DNA of 64,000 nucleotides from Alkalihalobacillus sp. LMS6 (GCF_024362765.1 NZ_CP093302.1:48001-112000); one strand, 5' to 3'. Shown: positions 9,643-22,126, numbered from the stretch's first letter. Program-made: numbers and translations. Notes: generated by a model from the letters alone, not told the origin.

Positions 9643-11471
9643 ATGCAAGTGGTCGGCGTCACAACACAGCATGAAATTCATGTTGCGTCAAAATCACATA
9701 AGTTTCGAATGAACGAAATGTTAGTGATTCAAGATCAAGATTTGCAAGAGCCAAAAGGAGAGGTTGTCGAAACTTTATCATACAATCGCTATATTCCGAT
9801 GGGTATGGATAAGGGGTTAGTGGACCGAAATGTGTTAGAGACGTTAGAAGCGATTGGCTACGATATTGGTCAAGACGATATTCACTTAGCAAAAGTAAGG
9901 CTATTTGAAGAAGCGCAAAAGCCGATTCAAACGGGTGCGACTGTTCGCCACCCTGAATTTTATGAGATTGAGCATTTACTTGTGTCGACATCAAAAGAAA
10001 AAGGTATGGTTCTAGGTGAAATTAAGTCGACAGATTTTATTGCTGAATCTTTACCAGATCATTTAGATCAAATCTTGCATATGCAAGAACAGGGCCAGGT
10101 TAGAGAGCAGAATGGTGTACCGTTTATTTTTGATATTCGGGCGATGCAACAATATCCTCATATTGGCGTATTTGGTGGCTCTGGCTCAGGGAAATCGTTT
10201 GGTCTTCGCGTGATGCTCGAAGAATTAATGAAGTTAAAGATTCCATCGCTCGTATTTGACCCACATTTTGAAATGAATTTTACAGGTAAAACAGAAGCCG
10301 ATCGCGGGGATGTTCCGTATTCATCTCGATATGAAGTCGTGCAAATTGGTCGTGATGTTGGCGTTGATTTTTCGGCGTTAACAACAAGAGACGTTGAACG
10401 TTTACTTGGAGCTGCTGGGCAGTTAACGGAGTCAATGGTAAACGTCATTCAATCGGTCCATAAACGAAAAGACAGCTATCAATCATTTAGTGATCGCGTG
10501 GCTAACTTAATTGAAGCACTGGATATGGGGAAACAAAAAATTGACGGAATGCTTCATGATGGTGGGATGACGAAAGACGAGATTAAACGATACAGTGAGT
10601 TCAAACGTTTACTCGATCAGTTTGGTAGCCTGCCGCCTTCTTCTGTAAAAGGCATTCAGTGGCGTGCCAACCGTCTTTATCAAGCAGGTTTGTTTCAACA
10701 AAACATTCGAGCAATTGAACATGGTATTCATAATGGAAAGCTAGTGGTCATCCAAGGCGCTGTCTGGTTGCTCCAAGTGTTTGCAAGTTATGTCATTGGG
10801 ACACTTTATTTTAAACGGCGTTCTTATAAAGATGCTAAGCTGCAACAGCAACAAAGTGAATTCTTTCCTCCGTTTGTCGTCGTAACGGATGAAGCGCATA
10901 ATTTTGCACCAAAGGGATTTGAAGCACCGGCAAAATCGGTTTTAAAAGAAATTGCACAAGAAGGAAGGAAATATGGAACGTTTCTTATTTTTGCCACCCA
11001 GCGACCGACGTTACTCGATGAAACCATTACGGCACAACTAAATTCAAAGTTTGTTTTTCGTACAGTCCGAGGCACAGATATTCAAACTATAAAAGAGGAA
11101 ACCGATTTAACAGCAGAAGAAGGAAAGCGGCTTCCGTACTTACAGTCAGGTGATGTGTTTGTCTCATCAGCTATTATTGGACGTACGGTAGCGGTTCGGA
11201 TTCGTCTGGCACATTCAACAAGTCCGCACACGATGAATCCATTCGATGAGCTTGAACAAATGAATGGAGCAAGCAATGAAGAGCTAATTGCAGCGCTTAA
11301 TGATTTTCTCCCTTTAGCCGAAATGCATGTGATGCAAAAGCTCGATCAGATGAATAAAAAAGCAGGCAAGTCGTGGGATGTGTCAGAATGGAAACAAGAA
11401 TTAGAGCGACTATGTGAGGACGGATCGTTGAAAAAACAAAAAACACCTTTTGCAACACTCTACGATCGCAC

Positions 11472-11475
<4 letters not shown>
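9643..11475 (+). CDS. herA: HerA-family DNA translocase ATPase
   Basis: A 610-residue HerA/FtsK-superfamily ATPase expected to form a hexameric ring that moves DNA to NurA. The N-terminal part is a HAS-barrel-like beta region (residues 1-60). Walker A is GGSGSGKS (178-185) and Walker B is VVVTDEAHN (412-420, Asp416/Glu417). ATQRP (451-455) and RTVRGTD (473-479) match the sensor and arginine-finger region. The start is ATG with AGAGGAGGAATG upstream, 15 bases after nurA. The metS promoter overlaps its stop codon. HerA/NurA is known for archaeal double-strand-break repair; bacterial HerA pairs also appear in anti-phage modules, so either role is possible here. Confidence 0.88.
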
Positions 11476-13758
<2,283 letters not shown>

Positions 13759-13763
13759 TAATC

Positions 13764-13803
13764 AAAGGAGCGAAGTAGGGTAAACCCCGCTACGCTCCTT
13801 TCA
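13764..13803 (+). terminator. Terminator after metS
   Basis: AAAGGAGCG pairs with CGCTCCTTT, with further pairing inside, followed by a short T stretch. Confidence 0.85.
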
Positions 13804-13818
13804 ATTCTACAAAAGCTC

Positions 13819-13847
13819 TTTACAACACTTGAATATTCAGATATATT
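13819..13847 (+). promoter_or_regulatory. Sigma-A promoter of the leader/ABC-F unit
   Basis: TTTACA (13819-13824), a 17-base spacer and TATATT (13842-13847) lie 30 bases before the leader peptide start. Confidence 0.6.
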
Positions 13848-13877
13848 TAACTTATTCGTTAATAGGAGGTGAGTAGA

Positions 13878-13985
13878 TTGGATCTTTTTAATGGTAGCCA
13901 GGCAAAACGATTAGCATATTTGTGGATTTGTCAGGCGATTTTTTCGGCATCAGTTAGAAAATTGGATACGTCTGTCCTTTTTTAA
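13878..13985 (+). CDS. Leader peptide upstream of the ABC-F gene
   Basis: A 35-codon frame starting at TTG 13878 with a near-perfect ribosome site (AGGAGGTG, spacing 8) and ending TAA at 13983. The peptide contains AKRLAYLWICQAIF and is not recognisable as a folded protein. It sits between a sigma-A promoter and an intrinsic terminator that precedes the ABC-F gene. This layout is typical of drug-sensing leader peptides: ribosome stalling on the leader would change downstream RNA folding and permit readthrough. The role is inferred from architecture; the translation signal is direct. Confidence 0.65.
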   Translation: MDLFNGSQAKRLAYLWICQAIFSASVRKLDTSVLF

Positions 13986-14031
13986 ATAACTGTATACGAA
14001 AAACCATTAGAAAGAAACACGTCTGTCTACT

Positions 14032-14076
14032 TGCATACGGATTACACATGCAGCGGCGAGGTTTTGCTGCTTTTTT
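14032..14076 (+). terminator. Attenuator before the ABC-F gene
   Basis: GCAGCGG (14050-14056) pairs with TTGCTGC (14064-14070, two G-T pairs), followed by six T. The left arm overlaps ATGCA (14048-14052), which can pair instead with TGCAT (14032-14036). This gives a candidate, though weak, antiterminator alternative. Confidence 0.65.
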
Positions 14077-14116
14077 GTGTTCGGTTTCTTTCTTTTATTA
14101 AAGGAGAAACGATAAA

Positions 14117-15745
14117 ATGATTTATTTTTATGGAAAAGAAATAGCTCAAAACTACGCAGGCAATCATATTTTTAAAAAGGTTTCAGTTGAAATAAAAGCC
14201 GGAGACCGTATAGGCATTGTTGGGCAAAACGGTGCAGGGAAAACGACGATCGCAAAAATTATTGCAGGAACGGAAAGTCCTTCTGCAGGGATAGTTGGAT
14301 GGAAGAAAGGCTTGAAAACAGCAATGATTGATCAAAATCCATACTACCAAGATATGCTCGTTGAAGATGTACTACTGACACCTTTTTCTAAGCTGATTGA
14401 AATGGAAGCTGAACGTAAGAGAGTGGAACATGTTATGTCAACATCGCTAAGTGAACGAAAACTTTCAGAAACGCTAAACCAATATGCCGACATTCAAGAA
14501 CAGTATACAAATAACGGGGGCTACGAATATCACGCTCTCATTCGCAAGGTGACAGCAGGTCTCCTTTTGGACAATCATCTGAATCATAGTTGGGACTCTT
14601 TAAGTGGTGGGGAGCGTTCAAAGGTTGAGCTAGCTTGTTTACTGCTCAAGCAACCTGATTTAATCGTTTTGGATGAACCGACCAATCATTTAGATCTTGT
14701 TGCCGTCGATTGGTTAATTCAATGGCTCAACCAATATGACGGCAGTGTGCTAGTCGTTTCTCACGATCGGTACTTCTTAGATCGTGTTGTGACAACGGTC
14801 TGGGAAATGGATCAAGGGATGTTGTATGAATATCAAGGGAATTATAGTCGTTTTGTGCAACAAAAGGAAGAAAGGGTGTTAAAAGAATTTCAACACTACG
14901 AGGATCAGCAAAAGAAAATAAAGAAAATGAAGGAAACCATTAAGCGTTTAAAAGAATGGGCAAATCAAGCAAACCCACCAAATGCAAGCTTGCACAAGCA
15001 AGCAAAAAGTATGGAAAAAGCGTTAAATCGAATTGAAGTTTTACAAAAACCGGTCCAGTCAAAACGTGTCTCGTTTCAATTTAAGCAAGATCAAAGAAGT
15101 GGTCAAGACGTATTTAAGCTCGAAGATGTGTCGTTTGCATTTGAACAAAAAACCATCCTGCATAAAGCAAATTTTGTCACTTACCATCGAGAAAGAGTCG
15201 CCATTATTGGTCCAAATGGTGCAGGGAAGTCAACTTTACTTCAACTATTGCGCGGGAAATATTCTCCGATTGAAGGAAGAGTGAGAATAGGGTCAAGTCT
15301 GTCGATTGGGTATTTATCACAACATATCAATGAGCTCGAAGGAGAGCAAACCGTGCTGGATGCTTATCGAGAATATGCACATGTAGAAGCAGGTGCTGCA
15401 CGAGGGAAGTTGGCGAAATTTTTATTTTTTGGCTTGGATGTCTTCAAAAAGACGAGAGATTTAAGTGGGGGAGAGCGAATGCGCTTGCGTCTTGCTCAAT
15501 TAATGGAAGAGCATCATAACGTGTTACTGTTAGATGAACCAACGAACCATCTCGACATTGATTCAAGAGAAGTATTAGAAGACGCATTAGTAGAATTTAG
15601 TGGGACAGTCGTAGCGGTTTCACATGATCGTTATTTTTTAAATCAACACTTCCCCGTCTCGTATTGGTTAGAAAATGGGTCAATAACGAGGTACGAAGGC
15701 AATGTCTCTTATGTGCAAGCGAAACGTAAGGAAGCGTGTGATTAA
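14117..15745 (+). CDS. ABC-F family ATPase, probable ribosome-protection/antibiotic-resistance type
   Basis: A 542-residue protein with two ABC domains and no membrane segment. NBD1: Walker A GQNGAGKT (36-43), signature LSGGE (162-166), LDEPTNHLD (185-193). NBD2: Walker A GPNGAGKS (365-372), a second LSGGE and LDEPTNHLD. The interdomain linker (about 243-315) is a long charged helical pair, the part that reaches the peptidyl-transferase centre in ABC-F proteins. NBD1 has an arm insertion around 95-140. ABC-F members either tune translation or displace macrolide, lincosamide, pleuromutilin or oxazolidinone drugs. A leader peptide plus attenuator upstream favours the resistance role. AAGGAG precedes the ATG. 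The gene is inserted between metS and tatD relative to B. subtilis. Confidence 0.88.
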   Translation: MIYFYGKEIAQNYAGNHIFKKVSVEIKAGDRIGIVGQNGAGKTTIAKIIAGTESPSAGIVGWKKGLKTAMIDQNPYYQDMLVEDVLLTPFSKLIEMEAERKRVEHVMSTSLSERKLSETLNQYADIQEQYTNNGGYEYHALIRKVTAGLLLDNHLNHSWDSLSGGERSKVELACLLLKQPDLIVLDEPTNHLDLVAVDWLIQWLNQYDGSVLVVSHDRYFLDRVVTTVWEMDQGMLYEYQGNYSRFVQQKEERVLKEFQHYEDQQKKIKKMKETIKRLKEWANQANPPNASLHKQAKSMEKALNRIEVLQKPVQSKRVSFQFKQDQRSGQDVFKLEDVSFAFEQKTILHKANFVTYHRERVAIIGPNGAGKSTLLQLLRGKYSPIEGRVRIGSSLSIGYLSQHINELEGEQTVLDAYREYAHVEAGAARGKLAKFLFFGLDVFKKTRDLSGGERMRLRLAQLMEEHHNVLLLDEPTNHLDIDSREVLEDALVEFSGTVVAVSHDRYFLNQHFPVSYWLENGSITRYEGNVSYVQAKRKEACD

Positions 15746-15759
15746 AATTCAAACTAGAA

Positions 15760-15790
15760 AAGCGACCTGTATGTACTGTGCAGGTCGCTT
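15760..15790. terminator. Bidirectional terminator between the ABC-F and stress-protein genes
   Basis: AAGCGACCTG pairs perfectly with CAGGTCGCTT around an 11-base loop, located between two convergent genes. Confidence 0.85.
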
Positions 15791-15807
15791 GTTTAGATAC
15801 AATACTG

Positions 15808-16467
15808 TTAGTGATCATCAATATCTGTTAAGTCAGATACTTTCCCGTCGTCAACACGTACTTCTAAGAGTTGTCCATCTTTCGTTAAAGCAAAAATGCC
15901 ACTGTTAAAGTCGGTTTGCAAGTGTTTAAAGAAGATCCCTTCAAATGTTTGTCCTTCAAGGTCATCAAAATGAAGATCATAGGCACCGTTGCCGTCATCG
16001 ACTAAAAATGCATGGACGCCTCGTTCAAAATTCCAGTCTTCCGTTTCTTCAGATCGTTCTCGCGGCACAACATGTAAGTCTGCAAAAGGAGCTTTTTCAA
16101 GCAGTTCGTTGACGATGGACCCACCGATTAATTTTGCCCAAATGCTTTCAATAAATTGACCAATAATAATTTGGGAAGCATCGACTTCTTTTGCTTTATT
16201 GGTAATGACTTTTGTAATGTCATGATAATGCGATTTTTCTAATACGAGCTTGGCCTCGTACTCATTAGCAAGCTCTTTAAACAAAGTCATATCCACATCT
16301 TTATCATTTTTAAATTCCTCTTCAGGAAGAGAATCAAAAACGAGGATCGTTAAAGAAGCATCAAGCTGTTTTGCTAATGAAGCGCCTCGCGTAATAAGTT
16401 TTTTCCCATTATGACCATAGTTTACACAAACAAGAATGTTTTCTTTTTGCGATGTTGAAAACGTCAT
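15808..16467 (-). CDS. Universal-stress-type (KdpD/USP-like) protein with C-terminal extension
   Basis: About 219 residues. The first 135 resemble a universal-stress/HUP nucleotide-binding domain as found in KdpD: ENILVCVNYGHNGKKLITRG, a central ASQIIIGQF strand, and VNELLEKAPFADLHVVPRE at the end. The remaining 80 residues form an acidic region (EDWNFERGVHAFLVDDGNG onward) that I do not recognise. The function is unknown; stress or potassium/nucleotide sensing would be a guess. ATG 16467 is 12 bases from AAAGGGG; a TTG four codons upstream abuts the ribosome site, so ATG is preferred but not certain. Convergent to the ABC-F gene and divergent from tatD. Confidence 0.7.
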   Translation of the reverse strand: MTFSTSQKENILVCVNYGHNGKKLITRGASLAKQLDASLTILVFDSLPEEEFKNDKDVDMTLFKELANEYEAKLVLEKSHYHDITKVITNKAKEVDASQIIIGQFIESIWAKLIGGSIVNELLEKAPFADLHVVPRERSEETEDWNFERGVHAFLVDDGNGAYDLHFDDLEGQTFEGIFFKHLQTDFNSGIFALTKDGQLLEVRVDDGKVSDLTDIDDH

Positions 16468-16619
16468 GATGTTGTTCAACCCCTTTCGTAACTAAACCGT
16501 ATTATTCCCCTATCTTTAATCGTTAAACAACTTATGTTAAAGCGAGTTATTGACGATAATTATATTACTTGCTTTCTACAATTCATTAGTCATAAAATGC
16601 GAACAGAGAGGTGAATAGA

Positions 16620-17390
16620 ATGTTAATTGATACGCATGTACATTTAAATGCAGATCAGTTTAATGAAGATTTGCAAGAAACGATTGATCGAGCAAGAACA
16701 GCTGGTGTAAAAGAAATGGTTGTCGTAGGGTTTGATGAGAAAACAATTAAACGAGCGATGCACTTAATTGAAGAAGACGAACAAATTTATGCAGCGATCG
16801 GCTGGCACCCAGTTGATGCAATCGATATGACCGATGAACATTTGCAGTGGATTGAGGATTTGGCTAAACATCCCAAGGTTGTTGCGATTGGAGAAATGGG
16901 CTTGGATTATCACTGGGATAAGTCTCCTAAAGATGTTCAGAAAGAAGTGTTTCGCAAACAAATCGCGCTAGCAAAACGAGTGAATTTACCAATTATCATT
17001 CATAATCGTGATGCTGACCAAGATGTTGTTGAATTATTAGAAGAGGAAAACGCTCATGAAGTCGGCGGTGTAATGCATTGCTTTGGTGGGAGTGTTGAAA
17101 TTGCAGAGCGCTGCATTAAAAACAACTTTTATATTGGGCTCGGAGGTCCGGTTACATTTAAAAATGCAAAACGACCAAAAGAGGTTGCCAAACAGATCCC
17201 CCTTGAACGCTTAATTGTAGAAACAGATGCGCCGTTTTTAGCTCCTCATCCTTATCGTGGAAAGCGAAATGAACCTGCTTATGTGAAAAGGGTAGCTGAA
17301 GATATTGCGGATTTACGTGAAATGACATTTGAAGAATTATGTCAAAAAACAACTGAAAATGCGAAAAGATTGTTCGCTTTTAGTGAATAA
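16620..17390 (+). CDS. yabD: TatD-family metal-dependent deoxyribonuclease YabD
   Basis: A 256-residue TIM-barrel metallohydrolase of the TatD family, with 3'-5' exonuclease/DNase activity in characterised relatives. Metal ligands are visible: DTHVHL (first His pair), GEMGLDYHW (Glu), PIIIHNRDAD (His), GVMHCFGG (His) and VETDAPFLAPHPYRG (Asp). The ATG at 16620 has GAGAGGTG seven bases upstream; a GTG three codons earlier lies within that site. In B. subtilis yabD directly follows metS; here two inserted genes separate them. Confidence 0.95.
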   Translation: MLIDTHVHLNADQFNEDLQETIDRARTAGVKEMVVVGFDEKTIKRAMHLIEEDEQIYAAIGWHPVDAIDMTDEHLQWIEDLAKHPKVVAIGEMGLDYHWDKSPKDVQKEVFRKQIALAKRVNLPIIIHNRDADQDVVELLEEENAHEVGGVMHCFGGSVEIAERCIKNNFYIGLGGPVTFKNAKRPKEVAKQIPLERLIVETDAPFLAPHPYRGKRNEPAYVKRVAEDIADLREMTFEELCQKTTENAKRLFAFSE

Positions 17391-17431
17391 TTGGAAACAA
17401 ATAATGCAGTAACAATGCAAGAAAGTGTCAA

Positions 17432-17494
17432 ACGTTACTACAATATTACGATTGTGTAACGTCTATTGACACTAGACAAGCTGGTCTCTATAAT
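17432..17494 (+). promoter_or_regulatory. yabE promoter with upstream inverted repeat
   Basis: TTGACA (17466-17471), a 17-base spacer and TATAAT (17489-17494) form a perfect sigma-A promoter. Just upstream, ACGTTAC (17432-17438) and GTAACGT (17456-17462) form a perfect 7-bp inverted repeat ending three bases before the -35. It is a candidate operator; no T run follows, so it is not a terminator. Confidence 0.75.
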
Positions 17495-17517
17495 TCAGTC
17501 CTTGAGGAGGGGCTGAA

Positions 17518-18822
17518 ATGGACCAATTGTCAAAACACGATGATTTAACAAAAAACCGACTTCCATTGCAGACAAAAACGTTTATCGTAGTCGGCTTATT
17601 TATCGCTCTTATTTTATTTTTTACGGGCCTTTACGAATGGAACAAAAAATCTGTCACTGTTCATGTAAATGGAGAAGAGTCGGTTGTGACGACTCACGCA
17701 GAATCAATTGAAGAACTACTTCTAAGTTTAGACATAGATGTTACGGAGCACGACCTCGTAGTACCTCATCTCGAGACTGAATTATCTGACGACATGAGTG
17801 TGTTGTATAAGCAAGCAAACGTTGTGACATTAGAGATAAACGGTGAGGAAAAAGAAGTCTTAACAACGGTTGATACAATTTATGACTTCTTGAAAGAACA
17901 AGGATATGAGTATCGAACAGAGGATCATTTATTGCCAAGTGGTGACGCTGTAATTGAAGATGGCTTAACAATTACGTATAAACCTTCTGTTGAACTTAAT
18001 TTTGCTTATGATGGGAACGAAGATACATACTGGAGTGCATCAGCGACTGTCGCTGACTTTTTGAAAGAAGCAAATGTAGAACTTGGAGAAGATGATCGCG
18101 TAAAACCAGGTCTAGACGAACATTTGGAAAATGGGTTGTCTATTAAGCTTACAAGAATTGAAAAAGTCACCGATGTCATTGAGGAATCAACTGCATATGA
18201 AACTGTACGTGAAGACGATGACTCACTAAATACAGGGGTCGAACGTGTTTTGGAACAAGGGGAGCGTGGAAAGCAAGAACTTCATTATCTTATTACGTAT
18301 GAAGATGGGGAAGAAGTGGAGCGCGAACTTGTTGAAACAAAAATGGTTGAAGAGCCGAAAGAGCGTATTGTAGCGGTTGGAACGAAAGAAGAAGAAGCAA
18401 AGCAGTTTGTATCTGAAACAAAAACGGCAAATGCCACTGTAAGTCAACGGGATGCGAAGCCAGAAACAACAACTTCATCATCGAATCAACCAAGTCAAAC
18501 TAGCACCTCTAAAAATGAGGAGAAATCTGAATCAAAAACGATTCAAATGACAGCGACGGCTTATTCAGCTGAATGCGATGGGTGTAGTGGCGTCACGGCA
18601 ACGGGAATTAACTTGTTAAATGACCGAAATATGAAAGTAGTGGCTGTAGACCCAAGCGTTATTCCTCTTGGTTCAAAGGTTCATGTTGAGGGATACGGTG
18701 AGGCCATTGCTGGAGATACCGGTGGAGCAATTAATGGAAATAAAATTGATTTACACGTACCGACTCGAGATCAAGCAATGAGTTATGGACGTAAGACAGT
18801 TAACGTAACAATCCTTGATTAA
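17518..18822 (+). CDS. yabE: Cell-wall protein YabE (DUF348 / G5 / 3D domains)
   Basis: A 434-residue exported cell-wall protein of the resuscitation-promoting-factor/stationary-phase-survival type. One membrane anchor or uncleaved signal lies at residues 21-40, followed by three DUF348 repeats (about 44-90, 100-145, 155-200), a G5 domain (about 212-290), a Ser/Thr/Glu-rich linker, and a C-terminal 3D domain with TATAYSAECDGCSG, AVDPSVIPLG and GDTGGAINGNKIDLHV, whose aspartates are the catalytic candidates for glycan cleavage. The ATG start is preceded by GAGGAGGGG. The order tatD-yabE-rnmV-rsmA matches B. subtilis. Confidence 0.92.
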   Translation: MDQLSKHDDLTKNRLPLQTKTFIVVGLFIALILFFTGLYEWNKKSVTVHVNGEESVVTTHAESIEELLLSLDIDVTEHDLVVPHLETELSDDMSVLYKQANVVTLEINGEEKEVLTTVDTIYDFLKEQGYEYRTEDHLLPSGDAVIEDGLTITYKPSVELNFAYDGNEDTYWSASATVADFLKEANVELGEDDRVKPGLDEHLENGLSIKLTRIEKVTDVIEESTAYETVREDDDSLNTGVERVLEQGERGKQELHYLITYEDGEEVERELVETKMVEEPKERIVAVGTKEEEAKQFVSETKTANATVSQRDAKPETTTSSSNQPSQTSTSKNEEKSESKTIQMTATAYSAECDGCSGVTATGINLLNDRNMKVVAVDPSVIPLGSKVHVEGYGEAIAGDTGGAINGNKIDLHVPTRDQAMSYGRKTVNVTILD

Positions 18823-18829
18823 GTGATAA

Positions 18830-18862
18830 AAGAAGCGACGACAAGTTCGCTTCTTTTTTTTT
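18830..18862 (+). terminator. Terminator after yabE
   Basis: AAGAAGCGA pairs with TCGCTTCTT, loop CGACAAGT, followed by a T run. Confidence 0.9.
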
Positions 18863-18918
18863 GCGTATAAAACAGCTAAAATAAAAGGAGTATAGGAGAT
18901 AGATGAAAGAGGCGGATC

Positions 18919-20354
<1,436 letters not shown>

Positions 20355-20368
20355 CCGATAAATCGTGT

Positions 20369-20397
20369 CACTTCCCCTTCTACGTTCACATAGGCTA
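20369..20397 (+). promoter_or_regulatory. Sigma-K promoter of yabG
   Basis: CAC (20369-20371), a 17-base gap and CATAGGCTA (20389-20397) fit the sigma-K pattern (AC / CATANNNTA). yabG is a late mother-cell gene in B. subtilis. A start near 20404 would keep AGGGGG and the ATG at 20417 but exclude the ATG at 20399. Confidence 0.6.
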
Positions 20398-20416
20398 CAT
20401 GAGAGGGGGCAACGTG

Positions 20417-21295
20417 ATGACAGTGAAAATGGGTGATGTAGTTGGCCGGCTCTCTTATAAATGTGATCTGTTGTTTCGTGTCTTAACGATTGAGAAAGGC
20501 GTAGTCACGCTTGTAGGAGAAGAGATGCGTTTACTTGCAGATGCACCTATAGATGATCTGAAAGTTATGTCTCTGCAGGAACGTGAAGAGGATAAGAATA
20601 AAGTAAAAGAACAAGAAGACGCATCTTATCGCTTATTTCGCCAGGATGCAAAATTAATGAAGCGAAGACAAGATTATCAAACACATGCTGGTTATGAAGA
20701 TACGTCACATTTCTTTGAATTAAGAGGTAGGGTCCTACACATTGACGGCGATGCGAACTATCTAGATCGATGTACGGATATTTATAATAAACTAGGTGTT
20801 CCTGTTTATGGCGTTCACCTTGAGGAAAAAGAAATGCCTGCTCAATTAGCATCTTTAATGGAGATGGTTCAGCCGGATATTCTTGTTGTTACAGGTCACG
20901 ACGCCTATTCGAAGGCAAAAGGAAACCGTAACGATTTGAAAGCTTACCGGCATACAAAGTATTTTGCTGAGTGTGTCAGAATAGCTCGTAATCACACTAA
21001 AGATTTAGACCGTTTACTTATTTTTGCAGGTGCTTGCCAATCGCATTTTGAGACGCTTATTCGTGCAGGGGCAAATTTTGCATCATCACCAGATCGGGTG
21101 AATATTCACGCTCTTGATCCAGTTTATATTGCAGCAAAATTAAGCCGAACGTCTTTTGCGGATACTGTTAATTTATGGGACGTTATTCGAAATACCATTA
21201 CTGGCCAAAAAGGCTTAGGCGGAATCGAAACAAAAGGGTGTATGAGACTTGGGCTACCCTATAAAGAAGCTTATAGCGACGATGCAAATGATTAA
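20417..21295 (+). CDS. yabG: Sporulation-specific protease YabG
   Basis: A 292-residue spore-coat protease made in the mother cell; it trims coat proteins such as SpoIVA and SafA and prepares them for cross-linking. The sequence MGDVVGRLSYKCDLLFRV opens with the family N-terminus, and the central part (HIDGDANYLDRC, VVTGHDAYSKAKGNR, FAGACQSHFE) matches peptidase family U57 with candidate catalytic His, Cys and Asp residues. ATG 20417 was chosen over ATG 20399 because GAGAGGGGG lies seven bases upstream and a sigma-K promoter would start between them. Confidence 0.93.
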   Translation: MTVKMGDVVGRLSYKCDLLFRVLTIEKGVVTLVGEEMRLLADAPIDDLKVMSLQEREEDKNKVKEQEDASYRLFRQDAKLMKRRQDYQTHAGYEDTSHFFELRGRVLHIDGDANYLDRCTDIYNKLGVPVYGVHLEEKEMPAQLASLMEMVQPDILVVTGHDAYSKAKGNRNDLKAYRHTKYFAECVRIARNHTKDLDRLLIFAGACQSHFETLIRAGANFASSPDRVNIHALDPVYIAAKLSRTSFADTVNLWDVIRNTITGQKGLGGIETKGCMRLGLPYKEAYSDDAND

Positions 21296-21322
21296 CGCGA
21301 ATAAAAAATCATTTAAGCTCAG

Positions 21323-21354
21323 AACACTTTGCATGTCAATATGCAAGGTGTTTT
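21323..21354 (+). terminator. Terminator after yabG
   Basis: AACACTTTGCAT pairs with ATGCAAGGTGTT (one T-G pair), loop GTCAAT, followed by T-rich sequence. Confidence 0.85.
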
Positions 21355-21429
21355 GCTATTTTTTATAGACGTTCTTATAAAAACGGGAAAAAAACATATA
21401 CTATCTACAATAAATTACAAATTTAGTCA

Positions 21430-21495
21430 TTGACATAGATGTGTAACGTTGTTAAAATTATAAATTTTGACTTTCTGCACATTTCTTGTTATACT
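21430..21495 (+). promoter_or_regulatory. Tandem sigma-A promoters of veg
   Basis: Promoter 1: TTGACA (21430-21435), 17 bases, TAAAAT (21453-21458). Promoter 2: TTGACT (21467-21472), 17 bases, TATACT (21490-21495). B. subtilis veg is also driven by very strong sigma-A promoters. Confidence 0.85.
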
Positions 21496-21522
21496 AAGAA
21501 CATAGTGAGGTGGTTGTGGAAA

Positions 21523-21786
21523 ATGGCAAAGACGTTAATTGACATTAAGCGAGCACTAGATAGCAACATTGGAAAGAAAATAACAATAAAAGCAAATGGA
21601 GGACGTAAGAAGTCTTCTGAACAATCAGGGATGATTGAAGAAACATATCCAGCTGTATTTATTGTTAAGCTAGATGAAGATCAAAATTCTGTTGAGCGTG
21701 TTTCATATAGCTATGCAGATGTATTAACAGAAACTGTACAATTACTTTTACCGAGTGACGGAGGAAAACCTGCAACACTCATTTAA
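21523..21786 (+). CDS. veg: Veg protein (biofilm-related, Sm-like fold)
   Basis: An 87-residue small basic protein, one of the most highly transcribed genes in Bacillus. Veg stimulates biofilm matrix genes, reportedly by countering SinR, and has a beta-barrel fold. [19 protein letters not shown] and [19 protein letters not shown] match the family. The ATG at 21523 is preceded by GTGAGGTGG with good spacing; earlier in-frame starts lie inside the promoter. Two strong promoters precede it and a strong terminator follows. Confidence 0.95.
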   Translation: MAKTLIDIKRALDSNIGKKITIKANGGRKKSSEQSGMIEETYPAVFIVKLDEDQNSVERVSYSYADVLTETVQLLLPSDGGKPATLI

Positions 21787-21793
21787 AAGTCGC

Positions 21794-21828
21794 GACTTTC
21801 TTTCCAAAAAAAAGAAAGTCTTTTTTTT
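21794..21828 (+). terminator. Terminator after veg
   Basis: GACTTTCTTT pairs with AAAGAAAGTC, followed by eight T. Confidence 0.9.
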
Positions 21829-21885
21829 ATGAAGTTGCGCACAATAAGGGTGCAGTACATTAACAAGCAAAGGGGCGGTTTTCAC

Positions 21886-22062
21886 GTGAGCAGAAGACGA
21901 GGAATGATGTCAGATCGCTTAAAAGAAGAAATTGCAAAAGAGCTTGGTTTTTATGATACTGTACAAAAAGAAGGTTGGGGCGGCATCAAAGCCAAAGATG
22001 CTGGCAACATGGTGAAGCGAGCAATCGAGCTTGCTGAACAAAACCTTCACGAAAGAAAATAA
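21886..22062 (+). CDS. sspF: Small acid-soluble spore protein SspF (alpha/beta-type)
   Basis: A 58-residue forespore DNA-binding protein of the alpha/beta SASP-like family. [19 protein letters not shown] and [14 protein letters not shown] match B. subtilis SspF, and [14 protein letters not shown] is the C-terminal helix that contacts DNA. The start is GTG with AGGGGCGG seven bases upstream; the longer frame begins in the veg terminator. Position between veg and ispE is conserved. I could not find a clean sigma-G promoter. Confidence 0.93.
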   Translation: MSRRRGMMSDRLKEEIAKELGFYDTVQKEGWGGIKAKDAGNMVKRAIELAEQNLHERK

Positions 22063-22088
22063 TAGGCTAAACAAACAAGAATACAAGT

Positions 22089-22126
22089 AAGAAAATCCAT
22101 GGATGCACAGGCATTCATGGTTCTTA
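22089..22126 (+). terminator. Hairpin after sspF
   Basis: CCATGGATGC pairs with GCATTCATGG (one G-T pair), loop ACAG, and can extend by AAGAA/TTCTT across a bulge. The T run is weak. Confidence 0.6.
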
